A stretch of DNA of 64,000 nucleotides. Source: Planctomycetota bacterium (GTDB lineage Bacteria > Planctomycetota > UBA8108 > JACQVS01). This document shows, piece by piece, positions 41,124-49,792 of the stretch (positions within the stretch are counted from its first letter, which is position 1; each line of letters opens with the position of its first letter). The DNA lies in contig JANQLS010000090.1 of the NCBI GenBank assembly GCA_028280485.1, positions 1 through 64,000 on the forward strand. Direction: 5' to 3'. The notes below the pieces were generated by a model that was not told where the DNA came from, did not search any database, and was given only the letters and a program-made list of their open reading frames with translations. A program made the position numbers and the translations under genes.

Positions 41124-41137
41124 ATATTCGTAATGAA

Positions 41138-41461
41138 TCATCCCCACATTGAAGGAAACAACAACCAGAAATGGATTAGGAAGTGACCCCAGAGAACCGC
41201 ACCAGCGCTCAGGCTTTTCGATTTAAATAATGCAATAAAGCCAAAGATGATTCCCACAGTTGCATCGAGCAAGATAAAGGAAAAGCCAATGAGGGCGCCT
41301 AAATAAGCGATAGGTGTAGGAAATATTCCGAGGAGAATTAATCCAAATCCAATCTGGGTAATAAGGCTTAAAATTAATGCGATGGCTGAGATCCAAAAGC
41401 AAACTCTCCCTTTCTTAGGATCTTTGTGGTGTGTCAGGGTTTGAAATATCGGATCAGCCAT
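41138..41461 (-). CDS. Small multi-TM membrane protein, family member 1
   Basis: 107 aa; CFWISAIALIL...SKSLSAGAVLWGHFLIHFW; shares layout with ten further ORFs in 41.8-49.7 kb. Confidence 0.7.
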   Translation of the reverse strand: MADPIFQTLTHHKDPKKGRVCFWISAIALILSLITQIGFGLILLGIFPTPIAYLGALIGFSFILLDATVGIIFGFIALFKSKSLSAGAVLWGHFLIHFWLLFPSMWG

Positions 41462-41498
41462 GATCTTAAGAATGAATTATTTATGTTATTCAATGGTA

Positions 41499-41577
41499 GA
41501 TTGAAACGAATGCCTTAGGGACTACATGCCCTCGACTTCTAATCGAACTGTCTCTAAACTTCCTTGTCGTTTCGATC
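41499..41577 (+). ncRNA. Y-RNA-like ncRNA, copy 3 (short)
   Basis: Lower stem GATTGAAACGA (41499)/TCGTTTCGATC (41567); AUGCC loop; upper stem TTAGGGAC (41515)/GTCTCTAA (41550). Confidence 0.75.
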
Positions 41578-41608
41578 TGCCGTGATATTTCTTAGTTTTC
41601 GTTTCGGT

Positions 41609-41732
41609 ACTCGCGAATGCCAGTGGGAATACATGGTAGAGGCGGATTTCTCCGCCGGGGTTCGAGGCCCCAACTCACATTGGAAAAACTCTGATTGAGA
41701 AAAATCTCACTACCCTTTGTCGCGAGTTTTTT
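41609..41732 (+). ncRNA. Y-RNA-like ncRNA, copy 4 (long, with T-arm-like hairpin)
   Basis: Lower stem ACTCGCGA (41609)/TCGCGAGT (41720) then TTTTTT; upper stem AGTGGGA (41622)/TCTCACT (41705); hairpin GGCGGA-TTTC-TCCGCC and T-arm-like GGGG-TTCGAGG-CCCC (41657-41671). Confidence 0.8.
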
Positions 41733-41843
41733 AGGGCTGATGAAAACCCTAAATTCATAACCGTTTTTAAGTCAGTTATTTCACGATAAATTAGAAAATT
41801 CTGCTGGGATTTTTGCTCAAGTTTCCTGTTCTAATATTTTAAC

Positions 41844-42233
41844 TTAACGGTAAACCCACCACTCAATAAGTAGAAATAGAAGTGCAATAAGAGAAGCCCA
41901 GATCCACCAAAATTGAATAGCAACTTGGGCGATACAGAGATACAGCATCGATTTTTTTCGTGTTCGCATATGACAAATCATCCCCGATGATAATCCAATC
42001 GCTGCGATTATCATGGCGAGGATTATTCCAATTGCATAGCCGTCTTTTGGATGATAGCGAGGGTCTTCAATTTGAACGTTTAATATTGCCAAAAAAATAA
42101 TAGTTCCATGAGTAAATATTCCGAAAGCTAACGAGGCAATGCTAACCCAAAAAGGAATCGTTATATTTCTGGGAATGCGGTGATCTGTTTCAATCGGTGG
42201 GATTGAATTATAGTCTTCTGGTGGTTCCGTCAT
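41844..42233 (-). CDS. Small multi-TM membrane protein, family member 2
   Basis: 129 aa; IPFWVSIASLAFGIFTHG. Confidence 0.7.
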   Translation of the reverse strand: MTEPPEDYNSIPPIETDHRIPRNITIPFWVSIASLAFGIFTHGTIIFLAILNVQIEDPRYHPKDGYAIGIILAMIIAAIGLSSGMICHMRTRKKSMLYLCIAQVAIQFWWIWASLIALLFLLIEWWVYR

Positions 42234-42274
42234 TAACCGAAAAAATTCACTCGCTGTTTGCCACTTAATTCATT

Positions 42275-42628
42275 TTATAAGTTCCCCATAGCGTAAAGAA
42301 TCGATAATGGGAATCCAACAACAAATAGATTTCCAAACCAAATTAGGAAGCCTTTTAAATCGCCTGCTCTAACCCAATAGATCGTGCTGGATATAAAGCC
42401 GACCAAGGTGATTACTGAGATGATCATCAATCCATAAACGTAAGCTGCTATGGCATCCCAGCCCTTAATAATTCCAGTGGAAATAGTGACTACCAACAAA
42501 ATTTCCAAGAATAGATTCAGGCCGATGGCAACGATGGTAATCCAAAACGATTTTGGGGCGTGGAAGGACTCTTTCTTTGGTAGTTCATTGATGATCGGAG
42601 TGGGAGAGTTGTAGTCGCTGGTGTTCAT
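42275..42628 (-). CDS. Small multi-TM membrane protein, family member 3
   Basis: 117 aa; KSFWITIVAIGLNL. Confidence 0.7.
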   Translation of the reverse strand: MNTSDYNSPTPIINELPKKESFHAPKSFWITIVAIGLNLFLEILLVVTISTGIIKGWDAIAAYVYGLMIISVITLVGFISSTIYWVRAGDLKGFLIWFGNLFVVGFPLSILYAMGNL

Positions 42629-42640
42629 GGTCTACTACTT

Positions 42641-43015
42641 TCAAATAGAACTCAGGCCAAGAGAGACGATCGTGACGAAAGCAGGCACGACCATACTTAA
42701 GATAAATACAAAGCCACTGGTGAGAGAGCGCGATTTTATTAAGAAAATAAAACTTGTGATGAAGCCTATGATTGCTGAGCCCAGGGCTGCAAAGAGGAAA
42801 AAGGGAAGCCCAAAAGTGCTCACTACTAATAAGACCATTGAGCTTTGACTGAATATCATTGCGACCAATAGGAAGGCCAGGATCAGAAAGTTCAAGAAGA
42901 TCGCCCAAAGGGATTGAGCTAAGTACTTTCCGTACTTTGAATCTGACTTCGGGATGCATCCGCTGAGAATTTCAGTGATTGAAAGACGATCTTGATTCTT
43001 CATTGATAATCTCAA
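42641..43015 (-). CDS. Small multi-TM membrane protein, family member 4
   Basis: 124 aa; SLWAIFLNFLIL...KSRSLTSGFVFILSMVVPAFV. Overlapping frame 42585..42959 considered less likely. Confidence 0.65.
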   Translation of the reverse strand: MRLSMKNQDRLSITEILSGCIPKSDSKYGKYLAQSLWAIFLNFLILAFLLVAMIFSQSSMVLLVVSTFGLPFFLFAALGSAIIGFITSFIFLIKSRSLTSGFVFILSMVVPAFVTIVSLGLSSI

Positions 43016-43063
43016 TTCTTTTAAACTTAAAATTGCAGTTAATGTCGAGAGTTCTACGCATCT

Positions 43064-43489
43064 TTAAAAATTCTGTATGATAAACGGAATTGCGGGGGCG
43101 AGGAAATTTAGAGCGAATACTGCGTAGCCCAAGGCGGACTCACGCAGGGCTTGAAACATTGCACTGGCGAGAAATCCCAAACCTGTAATTGCGGCCAAAG
43201 GTAAGTACATACGAAAATAATTGATTAATACCTCAACTGATTGAAATAGATTTGCATTCTTCCAATCAGAGATGAAGTTATGTGATAAAGAGCTTGAGAA
43301 AACAAAGCTCTCAACACAGAAGGCGATTGCAATAAAAAGATAGATGCCGGCGAAGAAGTCAGTTCTAAGATTTGTTTTCCTCTCACTGCTAAGTGAATCG
43401 GATAAGAGCTTGCTCCTTTTTAAGCGTAGTTGTTCTCTTTGATTTGCTAAGGCTGAGATTGCTTTCATGTTTTGCATTTGAGACTCCAT
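43064..43489 (-). CDS. Small multi-TM membrane protein, family member 5
   Basis: 141 aa; ESALGYAVFALNFLAPAIPFI. Confidence 0.7.
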   Translation of the reverse strand: MESQMQNMKAISALANQREQLRLKRSKLLSDSLSSERKTNLRTDFFAGIYLFIAIAFCVESFVFSSSLSHNFISDWKNANLFQSVEVLINYFRMYLPLAAITGLGFLASAMFQALRESALGYAVFALNFLAPAIPFIIQNF

Positions 43490-43510
43490 TCATTCGAAAA
43501 TCTTGAGCGA

Positions 43511-43924
43511 TCAGAAATACTTGATGGCGACGAAGGGAAGAAAAGGCGCGATTGTATTCAAGGTGAGAGCGATTCCTCCCAGCAATGATCCCTTTCTGGC
43601 TAAGGTGAACGCGCTAATGACGACGCCGATTCCAGTCAATAGCCCCACTCCAATCAAGCCAATGCCGCCCCAGATCATGAGCGCAAGGTAACCGTAGCTA
43701 GAAGTAGCTTCCCACTCGTCCAAGAATTTCATAAGTAAAAAACTGGTACAAGCCAAGTTGAAAAAGAAGTAGAGCGTTGCTGGAGTCAAAAATGCGATAT
43801 CGGCGATTTTGGACTCTTTAGGCTCTTTGATATTCCTTGGAATAATGCTGTGCTCTGCTAATTCATTCATGGTTTGTTCTTTTTTTTCTGAGTTGAGTTT
43901 TTTTATTAAATCGAAGAGCTTCAT
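43511..43924 (-). CDS. Small multi-TM membrane protein, family member 6
   Basis: 137 aa; KGSLLGGIALTLNTIAPFLPFV. Confidence 0.7.
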   Translation of the reverse strand: MKLFDLIKKLNSEKKEQTMNELAEHSIIPRNIKEPKESKIADIAFLTPATLYFFFNLACTSFLLMKFLDEWEATSSYGYLALMIWGGIGLIGVGLLTGIGVVISAFTLARKGSLLGGIALTLNTIAPFLPFVAIKYF

Positions 43925-43933
43925 TTTTTTACC

Positions 43934-44353
43934 TCAGGCGAATTGGAGGTAGAGGGGAATCGCGGGAGTGGCTATGTTAAAGATCACACCGAGGATCCCC
44001 TTAAAGGTGCCTGAGCCTGCGCTTTCCCTAGTCGCCGTTATCATTCCCCAGCACATAATTCCGACAATCGGAATGAGTAAGAAGGCGTGATAGAGCATTA
44101 CCCAAAGTATTTCGATTCCCCATGCAGCGTCTGCTCTCGCGTTGAAGTTTAGAATCAACAACCAGCTGAAAACCATATTCATCCCGCCGATCATCATGCC
44201 GGGAATCATTGCGCTGAGGGCAGCAGCTTCAGCTTCTTGCTTAGCTCCGTTTAAGTATTCAGTTCTTTCGTTATTAGCGATTTTGTTCATGACGACTCTC
44301 CATTCATTCAAGGTTTTTAGGACAGCGATCTCTAAAAGCAAGGTAGGTGCCAA
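43934..44353 (-). CDS. Small multi-TM membrane protein, family member 7
   Basis: 139 aa; SGTFKGILGVIFNIATPAIPLYLQ. Confidence 0.7.
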   Translation of the reverse strand: MAPTLLLEIAVLKTLNEWRVVMNKIANNERTEYLNGAKQEAEAAALSAMIPGMMIGGMNMVFSWLLILNFNARADAAWGIEILWVMLYHAFLLIPIVGIMCWGMITATRESAGSGTFKGILGVIFNIATPAIPLYLQFA

Positions 44354-44561
44354 ATGAAGAACGTTTTCTTAAGTGATTATAAATTAATGGGATATGATTG
44401 GTTTGTTGAGGGCCGGTTGATGCTGAGATTTAGCGATGTACAAATGGTGTTTGCAGATGTGCAAAGGATGAGGGGGCTATAGAATCGTATTTCAGCTTAT
44501 AGGATCCGTCCATCGAATGATGCATTGGGTGTAGCAAAAGGGTCGAATCAAATTAAAAATT

Positions 44562-44862
44562 CCCTTAGTAAGCCCGGAGCGTAAGCGACGGGATCTCTTC
44601 TTAGAACTCTCTCTATAAATTTATCCCTGAGAGCTTTGCCCTTTTTCGTCTTAATCTAATTTATAGTTTACCCCGTGTCCCGTCGCTTACGCTCCGAGGC
44701 TGTGAGTTTTTAGGACTTCCAACTTAACTAGCCCGAAGCGCTAGCGAGGGAAGTACCCCTCGCTAGCGCTTCGGGCTAGTTAAGACCGTATTTCTACTAT
44801 TTTGGAATCCGGCTCTAACTAAGCTTGATAAATATTCACAGCCTCTCCGGGCTTACTAAGGC
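44562..44862. repeat. Nested inverted-repeat element (AGCCCGAAGC/GCGAGGG family)
   Basis: Innermost perfect 27-bp IR 44724-44750/44757-44783 (6-nt loop); outer arms CCTTAGTAAGCCCGGAG / CTCCGGGCTTACTAAGG and TCCCGTCGCTTACGCTCCG partner. Confidence 0.85.
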
Positions 44863-45005
44863 CTAAGTTCGTAATAATCGATAAGTCAGGGGTGAGAGGG
44901 TGAGGTGCGAATGGTTATCAGTAAGAAGATATCGTTCAATGTTCACCCATCTAAATTCTTACGAATTCGGCTACGAATCAAAACGGAATTTGGGTTGGTA
45001 ATAAA

Positions 45006-47648
45006 TCAGCAATAACTCTCAATCTCTTGTGAATCTAAAAAGCTCACACAATTTTCAAATTCTTCATTCATAGCTTCCAGAACGTTTCTAGCAAATTCAA
45101 AGTCATTCGTGTTTTTGACTTCTTCTAAGGTACTGGCTAACTCGGCCAATCGTTCGGCAGAAACCGTTGAAGCTGAGCCTTTAAGTGAATGAGCTAATCG
45201 TGAAGATTGAGCACTATCTTGAGCTGAGATTGCTTGATCTAATTCGATTAAAGTGGTCTTTGAATTTTTCTGGAATACCTCGAGAACTTGTGAGGCTGTT
45301 GACACTTGACCCATGCATCGTTGTAAGAGATTAGAAATCATCACTGGGCAAGAAGTATCCTCTCCTTGAGTGAGCTCTTCGATGGTATCCAACAAATCTT
45401 TGGGATCGACGGGTTTAGACATAAAAGCGTCGGCCCCGATTTTGATACACGCTTCTTTGTCAGATTCAAAGGCGTTGGCCGTCAACATAATGATGGGCAC
45501 ATGAGCTTCCGTTTTTTCTTCGTGCTCCCGAATGCGCTGGATGGCTTCCATTCCATCCATGACGGGCATTCTCATATCCATCAAGATGGCGTCGCAGGTT
45601 CCTCGTCCATAGGATTCAACGGCAGCCTTCCCGTTATCTACTATCTCATAGGAATAGCCGACTGATTGAAGGATATCACCCACAACGATCTGATTGACCT
45701 CATTGTCTTCAGCAACCAGGATATGTTTGTTTACGGGTTTTTTGTCGGCAGGAATAATGGGATCGATCATTACTACTTCATGGGTTGTCTCTTCTCCGTT
45801 GAGTGCTGAAATAATGGTGTCGAAGAGTTCTGAAGGAAAGATGGGTTTACGAACGGTGTACTTGAATTCAGGTTCTGATTCTTTGTCAAAGGCGGTGATA
45901 CCAATCGTTTTGTGTTTGAAAGCAGAAGCTGAGTTGAGAGTGTCCTTATTATCCATGTCGACGAGGATAAATTTAACTTGATCCGTTTCATCGATGAATT
46001 CTTGAGTTCCTGGTTGATGAAGCAATGGAACGGGCTTCATTTTCCAAGCATCCACCAGCTCAGTCAGAAATTTACCTTGTTGTAGGTCATCACTCAAAAT
46101 GGCAATGGGAAGGTTGATGAGCTGCTGGTATTGAGTTTTGGCGGGTCGATCAACTTGTTCACTGTCGCGTTGAATTTTGATGTTGAACTTAAATGTTGAA
46201 CCCTGGCCTGGCTTACTTGAAGCGGAGATTTCTCCGTCCAGCAAATTCACGAGATGCTTACAGATCGCTAAACCCAATCCGGTTCCACTTAATTTTTCCG
46301 GAGTGAGGGCTTCGACCTGAGTAAAGGCATCAAAGAGGGAGTCTATTTCATCTTTGGGAATTCCAATTCCAGTATCCGAGACTTCGAACAGAATATTCTC
46401 GTATCCGTCTTCAGTCAGTTTGAATTGGGCATCACGAGAAACCTTGATCGATACGCTTCCTTGATGAGTGTATTTGATCGCGTTATGAATGAGGTTTACG
46501 ATGACTCGACGAAGTTTATGAGAATCTCCATAGAATGTCGCTTGTAAGCTAGGGTCTATAAAACAGAGTAAGTTGAGTCCTTTAGAGCGCGCTTCCTGGA
46601 AGAGAGTTTCGATGACTTCTTCAACTAGCTTGGAAAGAGAGAAAGACGCACGATCGAGCCCCATCTTTCCGGCTTCAATTTTTGAGAAGTCTAAAATATC
46701 GTTGATCAGTTTAATCAGTGATTCTGCCGACCGAACGGCGATGTCGACTTGTCGAGATTGTTTGGCTTGAAGCGATGAATTCTTAAGTAACCGAAGCATG
46801 CCCAGCACGCCGTTCATCGGAGTACGGATCTCGTGGCTCATTCGAGCTAGGAAATCACTTTTTGCTCGATTGGCTTCTTCGGCGGTGGCTTTAGCTTCTT
46901 TGAGTTCCTCAGCATATCGCTGGCTTGTTTCTTCGTGTTCTCGTCGTAGGGTGATATCTTCGGCCAAACCTACGAGACGAACCGGCTTTCCAGCGGAGTC
47001 GTAAATGGGTGAACCGCGATCGTGGATCCAGCGGATCGATCCATCGGGTTGTCGAATACGATAGATCTCATCGTATTCACCATTTTCTAACATCTTGAAG
47101 AAAGACTTTTCAGTTCTCTCTTGATCGTCAGGATGAACGGCGCGGGACCACTCCAGGGGATCTTTAAATAATGATTCTCGGGTTCGTTTCCAGACCGTTT
47201 CGTAGGCTGGGCTGATGTACATCAAACTGAAGTCTTTAGCACTGATCACCCAAAAAACAACGGGAGCCTTATCTACGGATTCAATGAGCCAGCGTTCACG
47301 GTCCGAAAGCTGAACGACCTGAGTTTTTAACTGGGATAAAAAGTACCAAACTCCCACTGTCAAAACCGCTAGCGTTATTTCTTCAACGATCATGTAAGTG
47401 GAAATTTCTTTGTTCGCAAAGCTAGAGCCAATGGCAATCAGCGACAAAAAGATGAAGAACTTGCCCAGCTGAACTTGAGCGGCACTCACTGCAGCAGCAA
47501 TATAGAGAGCCCCTACGATGATGGGAGTACCAAATAACCAATCAGTAATTCCTGCACTCACCAAGCAAAACATAGTGGTGAAGTTTAGAAAGGTTTCTTT
47601 CCAAATGATAGATTTTGAATCTTTTGAAGTTGCCATAGTAGGATTCAA
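45006..47648 (-). CDS. Hybrid sensor histidine kinase (TM, PAS, HisKA, HATPase, REC, HPt)
   Basis: 880 aa; MSHEIRTPMNGVLGML, FEVSDTGIGIPKDE, GTGLGLAICKHLV, DAILMDMRMPVMDGMEAI, AHSLKGSASTVSAERLA. Confidence 0.95.
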   Translation of the reverse strand: MNPTMATSKDSKSIIWKETFLNFTTMFCLVSAGITDWLFGTPIIVGALYIAAAVSAAQVQLGKFFIFLSLIAIGSSFANKEISTYMIVEEITLAVLTVGVWYFLSQLKTQVVQLSDRERWLIESVDKAPVVFWVISAKDFSLMYISPAYETVWKRTRESLFKDPLEWSRAVHPDDQERTEKSFFKMLENGEYDEIYRIRQPDGSIRWIHDRGSPIYDSAGKPVRLVGLAEDITLRREHEETSQRYAEELKEAKATAEEANRAKSDFLARMSHEIRTPMNGVLGMLRLLKNSSLQAKQSRQVDIAVRSAESLIKLINDILDFSKIEAGKMGLDRASFSLSKLVEEVIETLFQEARSKGLNLLCFIDPSLQATFYGDSHKLRRVIVNLIHNAIKYTHQGSVSIKVSRDAQFKLTEDGYENILFEVSDTGIGIPKDEIDSLFDAFTQVEALTPEKLSGTGLGLAICKHLVNLLDGEISASSKPGQGSTFKFNIKIQRDSEQVDRPAKTQYQQLINLPIAILSDDLQQGKFLTELVDAWKMKPVPLLHQPGTQEFIDETDQVKFILVDMDNKDTLNSASAFKHKTIGITAFDKESEPEFKYTVRKPIFPSELFDTIISALNGEETTHEVVMIDPIIPADKKPVNKHILVAEDNEVNQIVVGDILQSVGYSYEIVDNGKAAVESYGRGTCDAILMDMRMPVMDGMEAIQRIREHEEKTEAHVPIIMLTANAFESDKEACIKIGADAFMSKPVDPKDLLDTIEELTQGEDTSCPVMISNLLQRCMGQVSTASQVLEVFQKNSKTTLIELDQAISAQDSAQSSRLAHSLKGSASTVSAERLAELASTLEEVKNTNDFEFARNVLEAMNEEFENCVSFLDSQEIESYC

Positions 47649-47978
47649 CTAAAAGCTTTAGTTGATGTTGTTGAAAAGCACTTCACTAACATCAAGAACA
47701 GATAGAAATGGATAAGTATTTAGATGACGCTCCCGAGAGAGGAATCAAACGGGGGGCGGTTCTATTTATTAAAGCCGTTTTTATAATCTCAAATCGGCCT
47801 CTCCGATACTCAATTCAATTGAGCCAAGCCCTCAAATTGTCACGAGTTAGAGATGCTAGAGTTATCGACATTTTTGGGGTAATTCTTCAAGTAAGCTGAT
47901 GTTCTTTAAGTCTGATAATGGGTCGAGAAGAAATATGGGTTTTGATCAGGATACTTAGTTAATAAAAGGCTATCAGGG

Positions 47979-48332
47979 CTATAGCATCGAAAGTAGAACA
48001 GCCCAAACACATACCGATATATTTGCGATAAACAAAATCCAAGAAGCTTTTCTTTTGCACTCAAACCAAGCTCGAACTGCGGCGGTCATGCCTGCGATTC
48101 CGATAATTGGCATGCATAAGAAGCCATAAAAAACTAGGTGATCTAATATTGGAATTAAAGATCCCATAAATTTCTCAAATTCAGGATAGTAATTGAGGGC
48201 GATGCAGAAGGATAGGAATAATAAGTTCACAAAAAAAGCGATGCCTGAAGCCCAAAAGCTAATTGAAAGAGTTCGGCTGTCACTCCTAAGAATCTCGGTA
48301 TCAATTGGGAGAAGGCTGTTCTTTCTTTGCAT
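47979..48332 (-). CDS. Small multi-TM membrane protein, family member 8
   Basis: 117 aa; N-term MQRKNSLLPIDTEILRSDSRTLSISFWASGIAF. Confidence 0.75.
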   Translation of the reverse strand: MQRKNSLLPIDTEILRSDSRTLSISFWASGIAFFVNLLFLSFCIALNYYPEFEKFMGSLIPILDHLVFYGFLCMPIIGIAGMTAAVRAWFECKRKASWILFIANISVCVWAVLLSML

Positions 48333-48432
48333 TAACTCTTAATTCATTATGCCTTGTCGGGTTTAGGTTGAAGGGTCGCCTTCCACTCTAAGGTGCTTTC
48401 CTGGACATTGAAATCAGGAAAGTCATATGATT

Positions 48433-48786
48433 TCACGCAAGGTAGGCTAAGAGTACCCAGATAACTGTGAGTAAATTTAGACCCATTACAAGGAGGGCCA
48501 TTCTCTTTCCAGACCCGGTCCAAGCCAAGATCCCCATATAAAATCCGAAAACCCCGACCACTGACATAAATAAATATCCTACCAACTCGGTAGGATTAAG
48601 AAGTGTAAATAGGGATTTAATTGAATCCAGACTATCGGGAAAGTGGTCAGAAAAAAAACTAAGCGACTGAACGATTACGCTACCTAAAAGGGTGATGACT
48701 GAAAGCCAAAAAGTCGGTGGATAAGGCTGGCCGGTACTCTTGAGAACCTCTGGATCAATCGGATGTTGATTGTTCTTACTTTGCAT
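48433..48786 (-). CDS. Small multi-TM membrane protein, family member 9
   Basis: 117 aa; MQSKNNQHPIDPEVLKSTGQPYPPTFWLSVITL. Confidence 0.75.
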   Translation of the reverse strand: MQSKNNQHPIDPEVLKSTGQPYPPTFWLSVITLLGSVIVQSLSFFSDHFPDSLDSIKSLFTLLNPTELVGYLFMSVVGVFGFYMGILAWTGSGKRMALLVMGLNLLTVIWVLLAYLA

Positions 48787-48868
48787 CGGTTCTTAAACCT
48801 AGTTGAAATTAACGCAACAAAGAGTCTTCTAAGCGAAGTTAGTAACGTAGGCGTTTTTTAATCCATAG

Positions 48869-49237
48869 TTATCCAATTAGACTCATTGCAGCTAAGACTA
48901 GGAGTACCCAGCCTACCGAAAGTGGATTTAAAATTATTAGGGCTAAAGCCGTTTTCTTCCCACATTCTACCCATGCTTTTGTACCAGTATAAAAACCAAC
49001 AACTCCAATTACTGTTAAATTCAGAAATCCAAGCATCCAAGTAGGATCGAAATAAACGAGGAGGAATTCAATCGAACCAAAAATATCAGGAGAGTTATAA
49101 GCAATGTAGCAAAGGGATTGCCCTGAAATACTGATTAGAAAAGTCGCCATCGAAATCCAATAACTAATGGGAATAGGTTGCCCATCACTCTTAAGCACTT
49201 CTGGATCAATCGGAAGAGGATTTTCCTTATCTGGCAT
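48869..49237 (-). CDS. Small multi-TM membrane protein, family member 10
   Basis: 122 aa; MPDKENPLPIDPEVLKSDGQPIPISYWISMATF. Confidence 0.75.
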   Translation of the reverse strand: MPDKENPLPIDPEVLKSDGQPIPISYWISMATFLISISGQSLCYIAYNSPDIFGSIEFLLVYFDPTWMLGFLNLTVIGVVGFYTGTKAWVECGKKTALALIILNPLSVGWVLLVLAAMSLIG

Positions 49238-49313
49238 TGTTAACTAAAACGCTCAATTAAGTATGTTGCATTCTTGACAATAAAAACGCACCTTCCAATT
49301 TAAGTCATAATTA

Positions 49314-49712
49314 TCACAAATCGTATAAACCCAATCCCACAGTAAGCCCTAATACAAATTCCCATAAACCACGGATCAAACGGCTGAAAGTAAGTAAATT
49401 TAAGATAATTAGAACAATTGCTGCTTTCTTTTCGGAGTCTCTCCATGCTCTTATCCCAGAGTGAATCCCGAAGAATCCAAGGCCACTCAAGAACAGAACA
49501 CCTTCCATTTTCTGAGGGGTAAAAAACACGATAAAGAAATCAGAATTGAATGATTCATTGAGGCCTAGGGAATAATAACAATAACTCAGAGATTGACCTG
49601 CTGTGCTGATGATGAATGTAGCCAAAGAGATCCAAAAATGAATTGGAAAAGGTTTCAATTCACTCTTTAGCAAATCTGAAGAAATGGGAATTTGTTCTTC
49701 TAATTCTCGCAT
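49314..49712 (-). CDS. Small multi-TM membrane protein, family member 11
   Basis: Start reassigned to Met50 of the listed 181-aa ORF (MRELEEQIPISSDLLKSELKPFPIHFWISLATF) by alignment to members 8-10; a terminator lies in the removed extension. Confidence 0.75.
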   Translation of the reverse strand: MRELEEQIPISSDLLKSELKPFPIHFWISLATFIISTAGQSLSYCYYSLGLNESFNSDFFIVFFTPQKMEGVLFLSGLGFFGIHSGIRAWRDSEKKAAIVLIILNLLTFSRLIRGLWEFVLGLTVGLGLYDL

Positions 49713-49756
49713 GGATTCTTGAGTCGCTTGAAAATTTGTTGATGCACTTATCCCAT

Positions 49757-49787
49757 AAAAAAACGCCTTCCACTGGAAGGCGTTTTT
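49757..49787. terminator. Intrinsic terminator downstream of the suf operon
   Basis: AAAAAACGCCTTCC-act-GGAAGGCGTTTTT. Confidence 0.85.
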
Positions 49788-49792
49788 AACTC

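Noticed and set aside
42585-42959. 124-aa ORF overlapping 42641..43015
   Set aside because: Alternative frame; 42641..43015 has the TM pattern and C-terminal motif of the family, this frame does not.
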